This document shows, one piece after another, positions 5,516 to 7,924 of a stretch of DNA of 7,924 bases. A program made the translations under genes and the position numbers. The notes beneath the pieces are model-generated. The model ran no database searches. It was not told the origin of the DNA and worked only from the letters and a program-made list of their open reading frames with translations. This DNA comes from JAVBMB01 sp031552995. GTDB lineage: Bacteria; Bacillota; Clostridia; Oscillospirales; Butyricicoccaceae. Where the stretch lies: contig JAVBMB010000114.1 of assembly GCA_031552995.1 (NCBI GenBank), positions 1 through 7,924 on the forward strand, in the 5' to 3' direction. Each line of letters opens with the position of its first letter. Positions within the stretch are counted from its first letter, which is position 1.

Positions 5516-6616
5516 ATGAACTTTTTAAGCGGGATGTCGGGCTTTGATTTGCCGTTCGGCCAAGGCGGCGGGGAGGAACTTCTCGTCGTGTGTACCCCAG
5601 CCGGACGTGTAATTTTTATCTCGGGAGGGTTGACGCTGCTGATAGGGGAGGATCTTGTCGGCCGCAACCTGAACGACTTTATCGCCGACAGGATAGCGGC
5701 GACTGTTGTTGCGAGTGCGCAAAGCGACACGCCATACAGCTTTGAGTGCATTATCGGTGACCGCGGTTTTATGTGCGACAGCGAAAAAGTCGAGGGCAAC
5801 ATACACATAACGATGATGCCGCTTAGTATGGATATTGACGCGTTTATGAGCCAAAACACTGCCGAACTGGTCAGCCGCGAGATGAACAACTCCCTTGCGC
5901 TGATGCTGCCGGTGGTGAAAAACCTTGAGCAATCGTCGGCCGACAGGGCGCAGCTTGGCATAATGAAGCAGAGCATCTTCCGCCTGATGCGGTTGACGCG
6001 CAATATTCAGGATTTGGCCCTGGCGAAAAACAGCGCGCTTGTGCTGAAGCCGGTTGATTTGGATGCCGCTACATTCGTGCGCGAAATTGAAAACAAGCTG
6101 CGGCCGGTTATGGAGAAATGCGGCGTTAAGCTGACGGTCAGCGTGCCTGATTATCCGCTTCCGTGCCGAGTTGACCGCGAAAAGCTTGAACGGATGCTGC
6201 TTAATTTGCTGTCGAACAGCTTGATTGCCATTGGCGACCGTCGGAAAATCAGCATTGTGTTGTCTGACAAGAATGAGAACTACAGCATTACGGTCAGCGA
6301 CAGCGGCTGCGGAATAGAGAACCACAGGCTGAAACAGGTGTTTATGAAATACAGCGCGATGGCGCCCGCCGAGTACGGCGGATGGAACGGCGCGGGCTTT
6401 GGCCTTGCGCTTGTCGATGCGTTTGCGCGAAGGCACAGGGGAAGTCTTGTCCTGACAAGCCGGCCGAATGAGGGTACGTCGGCGTGCGTGACGCTGTGCC
6501 GAAACCTGGACGGCGATGTTATGCCGCTTGGCGCGGTGAGGGTGGATTATGCCGGGGAATATGACCACATGCTGATGGAGTTTTCGACGGTGCTGGGCAA
6601 GGAGTTTTATATGTAG
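5516..6616 (+). CDS. Sensor histidine kinase-like protein (PAS-like plus HATPase_c), phosphoacceptor His absent
   Basis: A soluble 366-aa protein with the layout of an orphan sensor kinase and no membrane segment or signal peptide. Residues about 20-105 look like a PAS-type sensor domain. Residues 113-170 form the helical dimerisation region, and 218-330 form an ATP-binding HATPase domain with N-box LLNLLSNS (228-235), G1 DSGCGI (262-267), G2 GAGFGLALV (292-300) and NEGTSACVTL (318-327). The expected H-box (HE-x-x-NPL) reads VSREMNNSL (119-127), with Arg at 121 instead of His. A 36-residue tail follows the kinase domain. I chose ATG 5516 because AAAGGG (5502-5507) lies 8 nt upstream; a GTG at 5456 would add 20 residues with poorer support. 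No response regulator lies in the window. It is transcribed divergently from gap and ends in its own terminator. ATP binding is likely, but autophosphorylation is doubtful. Confidence 0.85.
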   Translation: MNFLSGMSGFDLPFGQGGGEELLVVCTPAGRVIFISGGLTLLIGEDLVGRNLNDFIADRIAATVVASAQSDTPYSFECIIGDRGFMCDSEKVEGNIHITMMPLSMDIDAFMSQNTAELVSREMNNSLALMLPVVKNLEQSSADRAQLGIMKQSIFRLMRLTRNIQDLALAKNSALVLKPVDLDAATFVREIENKLRPVMEKCGVKLTVSVPDYPLPCRVDREKLERMLLNLLSNSLIAIGDRRKISIVLSDKNENYSITVSDSGCGIENHRLKQVFMKYSAMAPAEYGGWNGAGFGLALVDAFARRHRGSLVLTSRPNEGTSACVTLCRNLDGDVMPLGAVRVDYAGEYDHMLMEFSTVLGKEFYM

Positions 6617-6638
6617 CGCCGCGCAATTGTAATTGATG

Positions 6639-6679
6639 AAAAAACGCGCCGTCCCCATTTCGGGAACGGCGCGTTTTTT
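6639..6679. terminator. Bidirectional intrinsic terminator between convergent genes
   Basis: ACGCGCCGT pairs with ACGGCGCGT, extended by CCC/GGG with one bulged A, around a short CATTTC-type loop. It is flanked by six A on the left (6639-6644) and six T on the right (6674-6679). It starts 22 nt after the kinase stop and ends 9 nt before the stop codon end of the opposite gene, so it can serve both. Confidence 0.9.
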
Positions 6680-6688
6680 ATCCTGTGT

Positions 6689-7666
6689 TTAGTTTTTGTC
6701 GTCGCCGCCGGGGTCGCTTCCCGGCGAGGTGTCGTCCGGCGGGACTGCGCCGGACTGCTCGCCGGAAGAGACTAATAAGTCATTTTCGGGGTCGTAGTCG
6801 GCAGGGAGAGCTGAAATCAACAGGTCGGCCTTCAAATCGGAATAGATTACCTCATCGGGAGGCACAGCAATATTATCGGCAGGTGCGGCAGAAACCGCAA
6901 AAAAGCTGACCGGCGTCGTGAAGATTCCCGCTGCGGCGTAAAGGCCCATGCCGCCAAGCATGATGAGCGTGCCGGCCGACATACCGGGTACTTGGAACAC
7001 GAGCGCCGATTCGAAATAGGCGCTGAAAAGCTCCATCGAGACAAAAAACGTGCTGAGCAGGCAAAAGAATACCTGACTGCGCTCTTTGGGGCGCTCGAAC
7101 TTCATGGAGGCAAGCGTATATATTGCAAGAAGCAGCGCGAATACGCAAAGGATTTCGAACGCGAAGCTTACGACGGACGGGTTTTTGGCGTTTTCACGGT
7201 AGAACAGCAGCAGAAATAGGCAGAGATAGTAGACAGGGAAAAGCGAAAACACGCCGGATATGGGGTTTTTCTCACCGCTTTTAAGGCGCAGCAGCATAGT
7301 GACGGCGCAGACAAACAGGAATATAAGCTGAATGACAACTATGACCGTCAGGTCGGCGGCTTCGAGAAACAGTTTAACGGCAGAAGCAATGATAAGCAAT
7401 GCCGACAGCGCGACAGCCGCCGCGTAGGCCTTGCCGGGGGCGCGATACTTGCCGCGCTGGCCGGTGTATGACAGCAGCGCAAGCACAAGCAGCAGCGCGG
7501 CGCAGCCGATTATTACATATAAAAGATATCCGGGGCTGTATGTCAGCCCGCCGCGGAACACCGTATCGGCATCCTCGGCCAGACGAGCGCGGTATACGGC
7601 AGTTATGCCGCCGAGTGCCGCCGCGAGGAATAACCCCCCGAGGCGGATAATTTTGTTGCCTGACAT
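6689..7666 (-). CDS. Polytopic membrane protein of unknown function with acidic C-terminal tail
   Basis: I do not recognise a family. The 325-aa product has about eight hydrophobic helices, at roughly residues 8-25, 46-66, 79-99, 107-126, 137-156, 167-187, 198-218 and 232-250. A polar tail of some 65 residues (260-325) is rich in Asp, Glu, Pro, Gly and Ser and ends PGSDPGGDDKN, so it is probably disordered. No catalytic motif, transporter signature or signal peptide cleavage site is evident. The ATG at 7666 starts directly before the first helix (MSGNKIIRLGGLFLAAALGG). Its ribosome binding site is weak (GGA 8-10 nt upstream), and the frame is open for 53 more codons to 7825, but that stretch looks non-coding. 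It converges on the kinase-like gene and shares its terminator. The even, helix-by-helix hydrophobicity and intact frame support a real gene; the start is uncertain. Confidence 0.75.
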   Translation of the reverse strand: MSGNKIIRLGGLFLAAALGGITAVYRARLAEDADTVFRGGLTYSPGYLLYVIIGCAALLLVLALLSYTGQRGKYRAPGKAYAAAVALSALLIIASAVKLFLEAADLTVIVVIQLIFLFVCAVTMLLRLKSGEKNPISGVFSLFPVYYLCLFLLLFYRENAKNPSVVSFAFEILCVFALLLAIYTLASMKFERPKERSQVFFCLLSTFFVSMELFSAYFESALVFQVPGMSAGTLIMLGGMGLYAAAGIFTTPVSFFAVSAAPADNIAVPPDEVIYSDLKADLLISALPADYDPENDLLVSSGEQSGAVPPDDTSPGSDPGGDDKN

Positions 7667-7924
7667 CGTAATCGTCCATTCATAAATAATGATTTGCAGA
7701 AATATAATTGTATAGCGGAGCTTATGCCGGCGCGGCTGATAGCGACCGTTTGCGCGCGTAAACTGCTGTAATATACAGGCGTGGGGCGAAATGAGACATG
7801 CGTCCGGCGCGGCAGAAGAGTTCACGACGAAGCGCGTTGGTATAATGTGTCATGCTTTTCGGTTGCTCGCAAAGCGGGCGAGAAAAGCGACAAAAAATTA
7901 ATGTATGATAGTCGCGTGCGGCTA
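7667..7924. other. Intergenic right end, no gene supported
   Basis: 258 nt upstream of the membrane-protein gene. I see two copies of CCGGCGCGG (7727-7735 and 7804-7812), AT-rich patches and a plus-strand extended -10, but no convincing reading frame. A short imperfect hairpin (CTCGC/GCGAG near 7870-7886) is too weak to call. Confidence 0.5.
7838..7846 (+). promoter_or_regulatory. Possible extended -10 promoter pointing off the right edge
   Basis: TGGTATAAT matches an extended -10 with a consensus hexamer. TTCACG at 7821-7826 is a poor -35 with too short a spacer (14 nt). If real, it would drive a plus-strand gene starting near or beyond the right edge. Confidence 0.35.

Noticed and set aside
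5525..6658. Long minus-strand open frame (377 codons) antisense to the kinase-like gene
   Set aside because: Arg/His/Gln-rich translation with no domain character; the plus strand carries clear HATPase motifs over the same bases, so this is a shadow frame.
7667..7825. Upstream extension of the membrane protein (53 codons)
   Set aside because: Translation is Arg/His/Cys-rich and unlike the membrane protein; base composition looks intergenic. The ATG at 7666 precedes the first helix.
7860..7895. Hairpin with TTTTC/GAAAA flanks near the right end
   Set aside because: Only a 5-bp CTCGC/GCGAG stem with unmatched bases between it and the flanks; too weak for a terminator call.
1..7924. CRISPR array, insertion sequence, tRNA/rRNA or phage genes
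   Set aside because: No regularly spaced repeats, no transposase-like frame, no terminal repeats and no cloverleaf or rRNA-like sequence seen on either strand.

Overview
The window reads as a chromosomal segment of a moderately GC-rich Gram-positive bacterium, most likely a member of the Clostridia (Bacillota). This is an inference from gene content: a DarA/PstA-type cyclic-di-AMP receptor, an Orn/Lys/Arg decarboxylase-family protein next to it (as around yaaO-yaaQ in Bacillus), a FemAB-type peptidoglycan transferase, strong AGGAGG-like ribosome binding sites and sigma-A-like promoters. No mobile element, CRISPR array, tRNA or rRNA is visible.

Left block (1-3948, all minus strand): four genes that look like one operon, read from right to left. 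They are a FemAB-family transferase (GTG start), an alanine-racemase-family protein, an Orn/Lys/Arg decarboxylase-family protein overlapping the racemase gene by 8 nt, and darA, which runs off the left edge a few codons before its expected end. The first two fit cell-wall synthesis (D-alanine supply and interpeptide bridge). The last is a c-di-AMP receptor, a signal often linked to cell-wall and osmotic balance.

Middle block (3949-5515): a 329-nt intergenic stretch holds a perfect 12-bp hairpin terminator and a weak promoter candidate for the operon. Next comes a minus-strand glyceraldehyde-3-phosphate dehydrogenase gene (gap) of the E. coli/eukaryote-like type. The gap upstream region contains back-to-back promoters whose -35 boxes overlap by one base. 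One drives gap leftward; the other (TTGAAA-17-TATAAT) drives the histidine-kinase-like gene rightward. A second rightward promoter and a small cluster of repeats lie in that leader.

Right block (5516-7924): a soluble PAS/HATPase protein resembling a sensor kinase but with arginine at the usual phosphoacceptor histidine, a bidirectional terminator, and a convergent minus-strand gene for an unrecognised 8-helix membrane protein with an acidic tail. The last 258 nt hold no gene I can support, only a possible extended -10 promoter pointing off the right edge.

The region is mostly housekeeping. The most unusual points are the His-less kinase, the racemase lacking the usual Met-Asp active-site pair, the overlapping divergent promoters, and a GC-rich 9-mer recurring in non-coding DNA.
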